Assembly: GCF_000411555.1 (NCBI RefSeq)
Contig: NZ_KE150486.1
Coordinates: forward strand, 744,001 to 808,000
Reading direction: 5' to 3'
DNA from: Atopobium sp. oral taxon 199 str. F0494
GTDB lineage: Bacteria; Actinomycetota; Coriobacteriia; Coriobacteriales; Atopobiaceae
Length of the DNA: 64,000 nt
Below are positions 8,857 through 17,063 of the stretch, in pieces. The position numbers were made by a program, and so were the translations under genes. The notes beneath the pieces were generated by a model that was not told the origin of the DNA, searched no databases, and worked only from the letters and a program-made list of their open reading frames with translations. How positions within the stretch are numbered: position 1 is the stretch's first letter; each line of letters opens with the position of its first letter.

Positions 8857-8886
8857 GAGCGGATATTCAAACTCGAATATCCGCTC
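8857..8886 (-). terminator. Perfect 12-bp hairpin after the Bce-type permease gene
   Basis: Arms at 8857-8868 and 8875-8886 are perfectly complementary around a 6-base loop. It lies about 30 bp beyond the stop codon of the permease and is the likely transcription terminator of the ABC operon. The U-tract is weak. Confidence 0.65.
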
Positions 8887-8917
8887 GTGTGCTTATAAGG
8901 CGCTCTTGTCAGTCAGC

Positions 8918-11017
8918 TTAACTGATACGGCGATTGCCTCTGAAAATGATGCTTCTTGCCGTGAAATAAGTGAGCAAAAAGTAGCCACCGTAAATTGCAA
9001 GCACCAGCGCTATGGTCGTAGCTATCGTGGACGCGATATCAATGCCGCCCGCAAGAGATGCAATCTTTGTGACTATCGAAAGCGCTACGAACGCGTGGGA
9101 GCATGCGACGATAAGCGGCAGCAAGAAATAGACGCCAATCTGGATAAAGAGCGCCCGGTTCACCATGCTTCTCTGCGCGCCGAGCTCCGCTAAAACCCGA
9201 TAGGCGCGGACGTTATCCGTTGCCTCTGAGAGTTGCTGAAGCGCGAATACTGAAGCGCAGGCAATGAGCAACACGAAGCCGATATACAGAGCAAGATAGG
9301 TCACGACTGCCGTAGTACCACCGGCTTGGGCGGCTAATTCTTTACTTGAAGAAATCTGAAGCACACCCCAGCTGTCGTTTTCATCGCCAAGAGCGATGCC
9401 ATCCTTAAAAGCGGTATCTCGTATTTCTCGGAAGATCTTCTCACCGGCGTCTCCCGGCTGCGCATAGTTGATGAAGAGCACTGATTGCTCAAGAGACGCT
9501 CCTTTTGGTAAAGCCCCGTCAGCAACGACCAAAGTTCCTACCATGGAAAAATCGGCATTTCCGGACATCTTTAGTTCAGTGTCATAACCGCCTGAAACAG
9601 GACGATAGGTAGTACCGTACAAATCAAGTGACGAGCGTCCCCTTGAGAAGGTTTCCCAGAATTTTTTTATGTCTGAACCGGATGTAGACAAGACGAGATA
9701 GCCGTCAGTACCGAAATCGATGGTCGGAAGGCCCTGCAGCTGTCTCAAGCGATTGTACTGAGAGGCTGAAATGATTGGCATAGGGATGGAACCAGCCGAG
9801 CCGTTGGTATATCCGGCAAAGACGGAATCCGGGTCAACGCCGGCAAGCCCTGCAAACAGGTTGAACATCAACCTGACAGTGCCGTCGGGATTTTTGACGG
9901 TATAGGCATCAATCTGGGTGGAGCTTCCGACCAGATCGTCCCACTTCGCAGAGCGAGATCGCATGATCTTGTTCAGATCCATCGTTGTGATACTCTGGGG
10001 ATCCATATTATAGTTCACCCTCATAGAGAGCTGCGCGTCTACTGAGGTGATAGAGCGATACTGAGCATTCATTGCCTCAACAAGCGAGAAGCCCGAACAA
10101 AAACCGCAGATGGCGATAAAGAGCATGGCGCAGACGAGAGAAATGGACAGCCAGGCCGTGTTAACTCTGCTGTTAAACTGACGCAGCGTAAATGGATTCA
10201 AACCCTGAAAATAGAAGCTCTTTCGTGTCTGAATGAAGCGGAGCAAAAAACCTGACATCGAGAAGAAAAAGAGCAGCGTTCCCACAGAGACCAAAGCAGT
10301 TGCGCTCAGGAATTCCCCATCGAATTGTTTCATGCCGTTATGCTGTAAAAGACGATACGAAACGCCGATGATCACAAGCGAGACAATAAAGAGGACAACA
10401 GATACGGCAAGATTTCTAACCTTTACATGCTCGCTGACCTTATCAGCATTGATAAGGTCGATAAGCTGATAGCGCGAAACCGTTACTACGTTAAAAAGAA
10501 GTGACACGCCGAACATGACGGCAAAGTAGACAACAGTGGATATGAGCGACTGCAACGAAAAGACAAAGGTAAAGCGGTCGATTTTCACGTCAAAGAGACG
10601 CGCGGTTGCGTACGTCATAAGTTGGGAAGCAAAAATTCCTAAGATGAGACCAGCCGCAAGGGCAAATACTCCTACAAACAGAGTTTCTAAAACAATAATT
10701 TTCGAGACGCCCTGTTTGGTCATGCCAAGTATGAAGTAGACGCCAAACTCATGCTTGCGGCGACGGATCAAAAAGCGATTGGCGTAGACCACCAAAAAAC
10801 CCAGCACTACGGCGAGAAATACCGATACGCCAGAGATGACGTTTGAAAGTAGTTCTACGAGGGAGCGATTATCTGAGCTCAAATCTAAAACCACAGCCTG
10901 CTGCGTGAGAGAATTAAACGTGTAGAAGAGCGCGACGCCCACCGTCAGCGTCAGAAAGTACACACCAAAGTCCCGTAGGGACTTGCGCACATTACCAAGA
11001 GCAATCTTAGCGTACAT
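8918..11017 (-). CDS. BceB-like ABC permease (FtsX domains, antimicrobial peptide module)
   Basis: Large permease of 699 residues. Hydrophobic segments occur near the start (after the FGVYFLTL region), several in the first 330 residues, and a final group in the last 130. Between them is a large soluble extracytoplasmic domain (roughly 340-560). This is the BceB/VraG layout: FtsX-like ends plus a ligand-sensing domain. Such permeases remove or sense cell-wall-active peptides and signal to a partner kinase. ATG at 11017 (MYAKIALGNVRKSL) overlaps the ATPase gene by 11 bases and is preceded by GGGAGGGGAGG. The substrate peptide cannot be read from the sequence. Confidence 0.88.
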   Translation of the reverse strand: MYAKIALGNVRKSLRDFGVYFLTLTVGVALFYTFNSLTQQAVVLDLSSDNRSLVELLSNVISGVSVFLAVVLGFLVVYANRFLIRRRKHEFGVYFILGMTKQGVSKIIVLETLFVGVFALAAGLILGIFASQLMTYATARLFDVKIDRFTFVFSLQSLISTVVYFAVMFGVSLLFNVVTVSRYQLIDLINADKVSEHVKVRNLAVSVVLFIVSLVIIGVSYRLLQHNGMKQFDGEFLSATALVSVGTLLFFFSMSGFLLRFIQTRKSFYFQGLNPFTLRQFNSRVNTAWLSISLVCAMLFIAICGFCSGFSLVEAMNAQYRSITSVDAQLSMRVNYNMDPQSITTMDLNKIMRSRSAKWDDLVGSSTQIDAYTVKNPDGTVRLMFNLFAGLAGVDPDSVFAGYTNGSAGSIPMPIISASQYNRLRQLQGLPTIDFGTDGYLVLSTSGSDIKKFWETFSRGRSSLDLYGTTYRPVSGGYDTELKMSGNADFSMVGTLVVADGALPKGASLEQSVLFINYAQPGDAGEKIFREIRDTAFKDGIALGDENDSWGVLQISSSKELAAQAGGTTAVVTYLALYIGFVLLIACASVFALQQLSEATDNVRAYRVLAELGAQRSMVNRALFIQIGVYFLLPLIVACSHAFVALSIVTKIASLAGGIDIASTIATTIALVLAIYGGYFLLTYFTARSIIFRGNRRIS

Positions 11018-11846
11018 CAGCGCCCTCCCCTCCCAGGAAGGAAACGACGTCCATAATCTCATCGAAGAACTGTTTGCGGCTCTTCTCGCCACGGACAATC
11101 TCATTGAAGACGCGACCATCTTTGATAAAGACTACGCGATGAGCATAAGAAGCCGCGAAAGAATCGTGGGTGACCATCGCGATAGTAGCGCCCGCGCGGT
11201 TCATGCCTTCAAAACTCTCAAGCAGGGAGCGGGCGTTCTTTGAGTCAAGAGAACCCGTCGGCTCATCCGCCAGCACCAAAGAAGGATTGGTGACGATAGC
11301 GCGAGCCGCGGCAACGCGCTGACGCTGACCGCCGGACATCTCATGAGGAAACTTGTCCAGAACCCCTGAAATTTCTAAACGCTGGGTAACCTTCTCGACA
11401 CGCTCCAATGTCTCTTTGGCACCCACATGGCCGATAGTCAGCGACAGCGCAATGTTCTCTCGAGCCGTCAGCGTATCCAGCAAGTTGGCGTCTTGAAAGA
11501 TGAAGCCCAGCCGGTCGCGTCGAAACGTCGCGAGGTCACGTCCGTGCAGACTGGTAATCTCCTGATCATCAATGAAGATATGACCCGCAGTTGGTTGATC
11601 GATAGTGGAAATGCAATTCAAAAGCGTCGTCTTGCCGGATCCTGACGGACCCATGATGGCGATAAATTCGCCGTGCTGAACGGATAGATTGATGCCGTCA
11701 AGCGCCTTGGTAATGTTGTTTCTGGTCCCGTAATACTTTTCAAGATTCTGACACACCAGCACAAACTTTGGTAAAACGGAACTGGAGGTTGGTTGAACTG
11801 TCTGCTGCATGTGTGTGCCGGAAGGAGCAATAGGGCCGTTGGACAT
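11007..11846 (-). CDS. BceA-like ABC transporter ATPase
   Basis: ATPase of the MacB/BceA type, 279 residues. Walker A is GPSGSGKTT at 66-74, the signature is MSGGQRQRVAAARA, Walker B is LVLADEPTGSLD, and the switch His is in AMVTHDSFA. An N-terminal extension of about 25 residues rich in Ser, Thr and Gln precedes the fold. It is the first gene of a two-gene operon with the BceB-like permease. The upstream region holds three 19-bp direct repeats that could be binding sites for the partner response regulator. It is expected to power detoxification of, or signalling by, a cell-wall-targeting peptide. Confidence 0.92.
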   Translation of the reverse strand: MSNGPIAPSGTHMQQTVQPTSSSVLPKFVLVCQNLEKYYGTRNNITKALDGINLSVQHGEFIAIMGPSGSGKTTLLNCISTIDQPTAGHIFIDDQEITSLHGRDLATFRRDRLGFIFQDANLLDTLTARENIALSLTIGHVGAKETLERVEKVTQRLEISGVLDKFPHEMSGGQRQRVAAARAIVTNPSLVLADEPTGSLDSKNARSLLESFEGMNRAGATIAMVTHDSFAASYAHRVVFIKDGRVFNEIVRGEKSRKQFFDEIMDVVSFLGGEGADVR

Positions 11847-11916
11847 GGAATTTCTCCTTTGAACGTCTTACGCCACGCATGAAAACGCGGACGCAACCTG
11901 CGCGATACGAATACGA

Positions 11917-11974
11917 GTCGCACGGCTTTTGCCGAGGTACATGGCTTTTGTCGAGATGCACGGCTTTTACCGAA
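11917..11974. repeat. Three 19-bp direct repeats upstream of the BceA-like gene
   Basis: The core YGGCTTTTRYCGA occurs three times with exact 19-bp spacing: the shared GGCTTTT begins at 11924, 11943 and 11962. The repeats lie 70-130 bp before the start of the ATPase gene, inside its promoter region. Regularly spaced repeats at this place suggest a regulator-binding array; the binding protein is not known. Confidence 0.6.
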
Positions 11975-12070
11975 CCGTACCGCGCTTCTCGCCACTGTGC
12001 TTGACTCTATGGTCACGCAAACGCGCCTGTAGAGCCATCGATACACCTTACAAAAACCTTACGGTTTTAT

Positions 12071-12098
12071 CACATTGCCTGAGCCACATTGCTTGAGC
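12071..12098. repeat. Tandem 14-bp duplication before the acetyltransferase gene
   Basis: CACATTGCCTGAGC (12071-12084) is followed directly by CACATTGCTTGAGC (12085-12098), one mismatch. It is part of the 299-bp spacer (11847-12145) between the divergent Bce operon and the acetyltransferase gene. The spacer also holds the three 19-bp repeats, one CTTCTCGCC motif and a small inverted repeat AAAACC/GGTTTT near 12053-12068. Promoter elements for both directions must lie here but are not clear-cut. Confidence 0.5.
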
Positions 12099-12145
12099 AA
12101 TAATAAAGTTGGCACGTCGCGTCCAATGGTGAGAGAGGGATCGTT

Positions 12146-13201
12146 GTGGAGTTAGTAGTCAAACGGTTTTGTGAGCTCAACGCGGAGGAACTCTATGAAA
12201 TCCTTTCGCTGCGTGCGGAAACCTTCATTGCGCAGCAAGGTATTGTCTACAATGACCTGGACGGTCTTGACCGTGTTGCCACGCATCTCTTCTATCTGGA
12301 CACTCCGCGCGATGAAGACGCGCACGGCGAGAAAAACGTGGCCGCATACCTGAGAGTTATTGACTCCGGCGTCACTCATGACGGCGTCGCATACCCCGGC
12401 CCGACCATTGGCCGCGTATGTTCGCGCCGCAAAGGATATGGCATCGGTGGCAAGCTTTTGCGTGACACCATTGCGTATGTGGCGGAAAACTACGACGCTT
12501 CAACCCTCTTTGTCGAAGCTCAGGCTACCTCCGAAGTCGTCTACGCACGCGAGGGCTTTGAAGCTGCCGCTCAGCCCTCTGAAACCATCACGCACTATGG
12601 CATTGAGCATCACCTCATGACGCTCAACCTGGATCAAGCACGCAGAGCCCTCGGCATCGACGACGTTCCCGTCAAAATCGACGCTTCGCGCGTTGTCATC
12701 CGCCCTGTGTACACAGATGAGCTGCCGCTTTTGCGGCGCGTAAGCATCACTACATTTATTGATACGTTTCTTCCGTTCAAAACAGCCGATGATCTGGCCG
12801 ATTATGTTCAGAAGGCTTACGATCTCGACGTGCTTAAAAAGGAATTGGCCGACCCCGAAGGCATCTTTTACTTTATCGAGGTGGACGGAAGGGTTGCGGG
12901 CTATCTGAAGCTCAGCGTTGGCTATGCTCAAACCGAGGCGCAGCGGGCGGATTCTCTGGAAGTTCAGCGCATCTACCTGCTGCCCGCATACAAAAGCCGG
13001 GGCCTGGGATCTCAGCTTATGGCTTTTGTCCTCCAACAGGCGCGCCTGCTGGGCAAGACGCGCGCCTGGCTTGGCGTATGGGGACACAACGAACCCGCGA
13101 AAGCTCTCTACGCCAAGTTCGACTTTAAGCCATTCGGTCACCACACCTTCGTCATAGGATTGGACCCGCAAACAGACGAACTCTGGGAACGAGACGTCTA
13201 G
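12146..13201 (+). CDS. Two-domain GNAT N-acetyltransferase
   Basis: Tandem GNAT protein of 351 residues. Domain 1 (about 1-160) resembles ElaA-type acetyltransferases, with the CoA-binding loop in RKGYGIGGKLL. Domain 2 (about 170-351) has a second acetyl-CoA motif in YKSRGLGSQLM, followed by WLGVWGHNEPAKALY, as in spermidine/amino-acid acetyltransferases. Both loops look intact, so both may be active. The start is GTG at 12146 after GAGAGGGA. It is the only plus-strand gene between the Bce transporter operon (divergent) and the Bce kinase gene (convergent). A role in resistance linked to that module is possible but only by position; the substrate is unknown. Confidence 0.88.
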   Translation: MELVVKRFCELNAEELYEILSLRAETFIAQQGIVYNDLDGLDRVATHLFYLDTPRDEDAHGEKNVAAYLRVIDSGVTHDGVAYPGPTIGRVCSRRKGYGIGGKLLRDTIAYVAENYDASTLFVEAQATSEVVYAREGFEAAAQPSETITHYGIEHHLMTLNLDQARRALGIDDVPVKIDASRVVIRPVYTDELPLLRRVSITTFIDTFLPFKTADDLADYVQKAYDLDVLKKELADPEGIFYFIEVDGRVAGYLKLSVGYAQTEAQRADSLEVQRIYLLPAYKSRGLGSQLMAFVLQQARLLGKTRAWLGVWGHNEPAKALYAKFDFKPFGHHTFVIGLDPQTDELWERDV

Positions 13202-13203
13202 CT

Positions 13204-13223
13204 GGCGAGAAGCCCTTCTCGCC
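13204..13223. terminator. Inverted pair of the 9-mer motif between convergent genes
   Basis: GGCGAGAAG (13204-13212) is followed after two C residues by its exact complement CTTCTCGCC (13215-13223). It starts three bases after the acetyltransferase stop codon and 21 bases before the kinase stop on the other strand. The RNA can fold into the same hairpin from either side, so it is probably a two-way terminator. There is no U-tract. It also forms the only back-to-back pair of the window's over-represented 9-mer. Confidence 0.6.
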
Positions 13224-13243
13224 CACGCGCCGGCACGTCACGC

Positions 13244-14290
13244 TCAAGCGTCAAGCAAGTCGAGCATGCTCTCCCTGAAGGTAATCGTAAACGTGGTACC
13301 TGCTCCCACCTGAGACGTCACAGAAATGGAAAGTCCCATCTTCGTGCAGAGCTGATGCACCAGGTACAAGCCGATACCGGTAGACTTGGCATATCGGCGT
13401 CCATTCTCGCCGGTAAACGCCTTGTCAAAAACTCGGGAAAGATCTTGTTCAGGAATGCCTATGCCGTTATCCGCCACAATCAGTTCGGTCACGCGCGTAC
13501 CGGTAGAAACTTCTTTTTGAACGGCTGACACCGTCACGAATGACGTTCCGAGGGGCAAATCTTCTCGCCTGTATTTTGCTGCGTTGATAAGCAGCTGGCT
13601 TACGATAAATGAAAGCCACTTCGGATCAGTCCTGACAGAACAGGCGAGATGCTCAAGGCGCGGCGTCACATGCGCGTCAATCAAGGCGCGCGCGTTAGTC
13701 CGAAGGGAGACGCGTACTACCTTCTCCAAGCTTACGGGGCGGATAGAAAAGTCGCGGTCAAGCGCGGTTCCACGGGCATAAAAAAGAGCCTGCTCAACAA
13801 GGGATTCAACTTTGGACAACTGAACGTCCATAGCGTCCGTAGCAGCGTCTGGATTATTCTGCGCTATCAGATGCGCCGCGGAGATGGGCGTTTTGATTTC
13901 ATGTACCCACATTTCAATGTATTCGCGGTATTCTCGCGAGGCCGTTTTGCTTTCCGCGAGTCTATCCATCATGGACTTTGACATGGCGACAAGCGCTTCA
14001 TGAAAAAGGCGCTCTTCATAGGTGGCGGGAATAGCCGACATCGAAGGCGCTAGAAACGCGTGCTCGCTCATCGCCGTAAGGTTTTGGGAAAGCTCACGAT
14101 AAAAAGCGCGGCGGTGAATATAATCGGCGATAAGCCCTACCAGCGCTACGATGACAATCAGACAGATGCAGTACCAAATAACAAACGTATCAACACCAGC
14201 CACATACAGCGTAGCGTAGAGCGCCACAGACATAGCGAAAACGGCCAGAACGGCAATCGTTCGATTCTTGATGTATATGAAGAAATTCAT
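13244..14290 (-). CDS. BceS-like intramembrane-sensing histidine kinase
   Basis: Kinase of 348 residues with two close membrane spans (about 12-30 and 37-57) and almost no outer loop, the mark of intramembrane-sensing kinases that take their signal from a BceAB transporter. The phospho-acceptor is His130 in MWVHEIKTPI. The ATPase domain shows the N box (LLINAAKY), G1 (ADNGIGIPEQD) and G2 (STGIGLYL). It is encoded downstream of its response regulator, at the end of the metG-ksgA-tatD run, and about 2.2 kb from the matching transporter. Peptide-antibiotic stress is the likely signal by family. Confidence 0.92.
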   Translation of the reverse strand: MNFFIYIKNRTIAVLAVFAMSVALYATLYVAGVDTFVIWYCICLIVIVALVGLIADYIHRRAFYRELSQNLTAMSEHAFLAPSMSAIPATYEERLFHEALVAMSKSMMDRLAESKTASREYREYIEMWVHEIKTPISAAHLIAQNNPDAATDAMDVQLSKVESLVEQALFYARGTALDRDFSIRPVSLEKVVRVSLRTNARALIDAHVTPRLEHLACSVRTDPKWLSFIVSQLLINAAKYRREDLPLGTSFVTVSAVQKEVSTGTRVTELIVADNGIGIPEQDLSRVFDKAFTGENGRRYAKSTGIGLYLVHQLCTKMGLSISVTSQVGAGTTFTITFRESMLDLLDA

Positions 14291-14329
14291 ACGCCGCGTT
14301 CCATAGACTCTTCAGCTCTTCCTGAGGGC

Positions 14330-15001
14330 TTACATGACTATATAACCAAGGCCGCGGCGCGTCACCACATACTCATGAACGCCAATGCTCGCAAGCGTTT
14401 GACGCAGGTGGCTGATGTTTACCGTCAGGGTGTTGTCATCGACAAACTCATCTGACTGCCACAGCTCTTCCTGGATACGCTGACGTGAAACCACGCTGCC
14501 GGCGTTCCGCATCAAAACCGCAAGTATCCGCAGCTCATTTTTGGTAAGCTCGGCGCTGCATCCTGAAGCGGTGACGCGGCACGCCGCCGTGTCAAGCGTC
14601 ACTCCCCTGTGCGTAAGTTCCGCCGACGCCGCTTTAGCGCCCGTCCGGCGAAGCACGGTTGCGATGTGCATCAGCAAAATCTGGGCGTTATACGGTTTTG
14701 GCACAAAGTCGTCAGCACCAAGTGAAAGCGTCATGAGTTCATCGAGGTCGGAATTTCTGCTGGTAACCACGATGATGGCGATGTTGCTTTTCCGACGCAC
14801 TTCTCGGCACACCTGTTGTCCGTCAACGCCGGGCAAATTAAGGTCTAAAAGCACCAGATCCGCGCTGGATTGCGCAATCTGTTCGGATACGTCTACAAAG
14901 GAGGTGAGCGCCTGCGCTTCGTAGCCGTTACGCTGAAGCAGGGTTACCAGTTCATCTCTGATATGTTGGTCGTCTTCGACTACCAGAAGTTTTTGCATCA
15001 T
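14330..15001 (-). CDS. OmpR-family response regulator (BceR-like)
   Basis: Response regulator of 223 residues. The receiver domain has acidic residues in LLVVEDD, the phospho-acceptor Asp53 in LLDLNLPG, the Thr switch in IVVTSRNSD and Lys in FVPKPYN. The C-terminal winged helix ends DDNTLTVNISHLRQTL and RRGLGYIV. ATG at 15001 overlaps the TGA stop of the TatD gene (ATGA), so translation is probably coupled to the housekeeping genes upstream. A second ATG directly after it could also be used. It likely controls the Bce-type ABC operon at 8.9-11.8 kb; the three 19-bp repeats there are candidate targets. Confidence 0.93.
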   Translation of the reverse strand: MMQKLLVVEDDQHIRDELVTLLQRNGYEAQALTSFVDVSEQIAQSSADLVLLDLNLPGVDGQQVCREVRRKSNIAIIVVTSRNSDLDELMTLSLGADDFVPKPYNAQILLMHIATVLRRTGAKAASAELTHRGVTLDTAACRVTASGCSAELTKNELRILAVLMRNAGSVVSRQRIQEELWQSDEFVDDNTLTVNISHLRQTLASIGVHEYVVTRRGLGYIVM

Positions 15002-16038
15002 TGATCCAGTCCGCACAAACGCACGGCGTTGACCCAGAACGCCTCGTACGTTTCCTGCTTTGAAGCCATGCCGACCTCGGCTCGTATAGTGGCGAGAAGT
15101 TCCGCGGAAAACGCCACCATCGCAGGTTCACACTCGCCTCCGCGCAACGGCTCGGGCGCCATGTACGGCGCGTCCGTTTCCGAAAGGATACGCGAATCCG
15201 GACACGCGAGCGCCGCGGCGCGAATGGCTTCCGAGCGCTTGAAGGTAGCGGCGCCGCCAAACGCCACATAACAGCCGAGGCTCACGAAAGGCTCCATGAC
15301 CGTGAAGTCATCGGTAAAGCAATGCAAGTCACAACCGGCCTCGGGAACGCCCTCCTGCGTAAGCACCGCAAGCGCCACGTCATGAGCGTGCGTATTGCCC
15401 TCGCCGTCACGAAGATGCAGCTCAACCGGAAGTCCATGTGTGTGCGCAATGCGCAGCTGCTCACGGAAGGCATGCACCTGCACGTCTTCAGGAACCTCGC
15501 AATACGGCCCAAAATCAAGGCCTATCTCACCGACACCAACGGCGCGCTTGCTTGCAAGGAGCTGCTCGAGGCGATTCCTTGCAACATCGTCAAACTCACC
15601 GGCGGAATACGGGTGCGCGCCTGCGATAAGATGCACATTCTCCAAAAGCTCCGGAACGTCTTCAAAGGCTCCCGTGTATGTCGGAGGCTCAAGACCGAGC
15701 TCTGCAAAGCGCGCAAGATGACGGCGGGCCGCGTCAATGCTCTTCTCAAACCACGCTTCAAGAGCGACGGGATCGTTCCAAGTATCGGGAAACTCATGCG
15801 CAAACGCGGGGTCAATGGGGCATACCAAAAGCCGCACGCCGGCAAGAGCCGCGCGGGCAAGCGCCATTCCCGGATCATGTTCTTCCAAAGATCCAAGATG
15901 TCCATGGGTATCGGCCAGTGGCGCCAGCGGAGAAGGCGCAGAAAAAGCACGTCCGCGAGCGTCATGAAAAAGCTGGCCGTCCTCAAATGTCAAGGCGTCC
16001 ACTTCAGCCATGGACAGGTGCGGTTTCTTTCTACTCAT
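14998..16038 (-). CDS. TatD-family metal-dependent hydrolase (putative DNase)
   Basis: 346-residue member of the TatD family. Metal ligands are visible: ADTHGHLG (HxH), GVGEIGLDFG (Glu), VELHLRD, DLHCFTD and ILSETDAPY (Asp). The family has 3'-5' exonuclease activity in DNA repair and degradation, but the natural role is unclear. It is longer than the usual 255-270 residues, with a roughly 40-residue N-terminal leader before ADTHGH and an insert around the APDTW region. ATG at 16038 follows AAGGAGG by five bases and overlaps the end of ksgA by 8 bases. It sits in the common bacterial metG/tatD/ksgA neighbourhood. Confidence 0.9.
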   Translation of the reverse strand: MSRKKPHLSMAEVDALTFEDGQLFHDARGRAFSAPSPLAPLADTHGHLGSLEEHDPGMALARAALAGVRLLVCPIDPAFAHEFPDTWNDPVALEAWFEKSIDAARRHLARFAELGLEPPTYTGAFEDVPELLENVHLIAGAHPYSAGEFDDVARNRLEQLLASKRAVGVGEIGLDFGPYCEVPEDVQVHAFREQLRIAHTHGLPVELHLRDGEGNTHAHDVALAVLTQEGVPEAGCDLHCFTDDFTVMEPFVSLGCYVAFGGAATFKRSEAIRAAALACPDSRILSETDAPYMAPEPLRGGECEPAMVAFSAELLATIRAEVGMASKQETYEAFWVNAVRLCGLDQ

Positions 16039-17053
16039 GCGAACCTCCTTCTGCAAGCGCTGCGGCAAGGCGCACAAAATCCTCGGGATAGAGCGTTTCC
16101 GCGCGAACACCAGGGTCTATGCCTGCGGCGAGAAGCCCTTCTTCAAGTGTATCTTTTTTGAAGGCTGAAGCGCTCATAGAATTGCGAATGGTTTTCCTGC
16201 GCTGCGCAAAAGCGACGTCAATGACTTGCGCCGTCTGAGCAAGCCGGCCCGCGTCAAGCGCCTCTCCCGTTTGTGGATCTGTCGCCTGCGTTCGCTCAAG
16301 GCGAACCACGGCGGAGTTCACACGCGGAGGCGGCATAAAGTTGCCCGGACTTACCTCAAAGCGGCTGGTAACACGCGCGCACAACGCAAGCTTCGCCGTA
16401 TACGCGCCATAGGCCTTGGTTCCCGGCTGCGCGGCAATGCGGTCAGCGACCTCAGCCTGCACCATGACCACAGCCCTCTTAAGAGAAGAAAACTCCTGAA
16501 AATACTGAAGAATAAGGGTTGCCGCCACCTGATAGGGTAAATTCGAGACGAACTTGGTAGGACCAATGTAGACATCTTTCGCACGCGCGGACGCAAGCGC
16601 GTCCTTCTCGTCCGCAAAGACCTTCAATGAAGCGCAGGTAGAGCCTACCCTCTCAGGCGTTATCGCAAGAGCATCTCCCATAATCAGAGCAAAGGAATCC
16701 TGATGATCCTTTTTGCACGTTGCGTCCAATACGCGCTCAAGCTCACGATCAGCCTCAACGGAACAGACGGCGCGTGCCCGGTCCAAAAGGGCCACCGTCA
16801 GCGTCCCGAGGCCGGGACCGACTTCCAAAACCACATCATCAGGCGAAAGCTCAGCCAAGTTGATAATCTTGCGAATAACCTGCTCGTTTATGAGAAAGTT
16901 TTGACCAAGGCGATATTTTGTGGCAAGGCCGAAGGCTTCCAGCGTCTCACGCGTCGCACGAACGTCGGCAAGCCATGAGACGGCGCCGGCCCCAGAACAA
17001 GACCCGCTGTGGCACATTTCCTCGCGCGCCACGTTTTTTGGAGCGGATGACAC
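16031..17053 (-). CDS. ksgA: 16S rRNA (A1518/A1519) dimethyltransferase
   Basis: RsmA/KsgA dimethylates two adenosines near the 3' end of 16S rRNA. The 340-residue product shows LGQNFLINEQVI, the SAM-binding motif VLEVGPGLGTLT, the catalytic motif SNLPYQVA and the C-terminal helical domain with PPPRVNSAVVRL. The start is GTG at 17053, ten bases after the metG stop and preceded by AAGGGA. That gives an N-terminal extension of about 35 residues compared with E. coli; an internal start near residue 13 is possible. Loss of this enzyme gives kasugamycin resistance in other bacteria. Confidence 0.95.
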   Translation of the reverse strand: MSSAPKNVAREEMCHSGSCSGAGAVSWLADVRATRETLEAFGLATKYRLGQNFLINEQVIRKIINLAELSPDDVVLEVGPGLGTLTVALLDRARAVCSVEADRELERVLDATCKKDHQDSFALIMGDALAITPERVGSTCASLKVFADEKDALASARAKDVYIGPTKFVSNLPYQVAATLILQYFQEFSSLKRAVVMVQAEVADRIAAQPGTKAYGAYTAKLALCARVTSRFEVSPGNFMPPPRVNSAVVRLERTQATDPQTGEALDAGRLAQTAQVIDVAFAQRRKTIRNSMSASAFKKDTLEEGLLAAGIDPGVRAETLYPEDFVRLAAALAEGGSHE

Positions 17054-17063
17054 GTCTTGTCCC

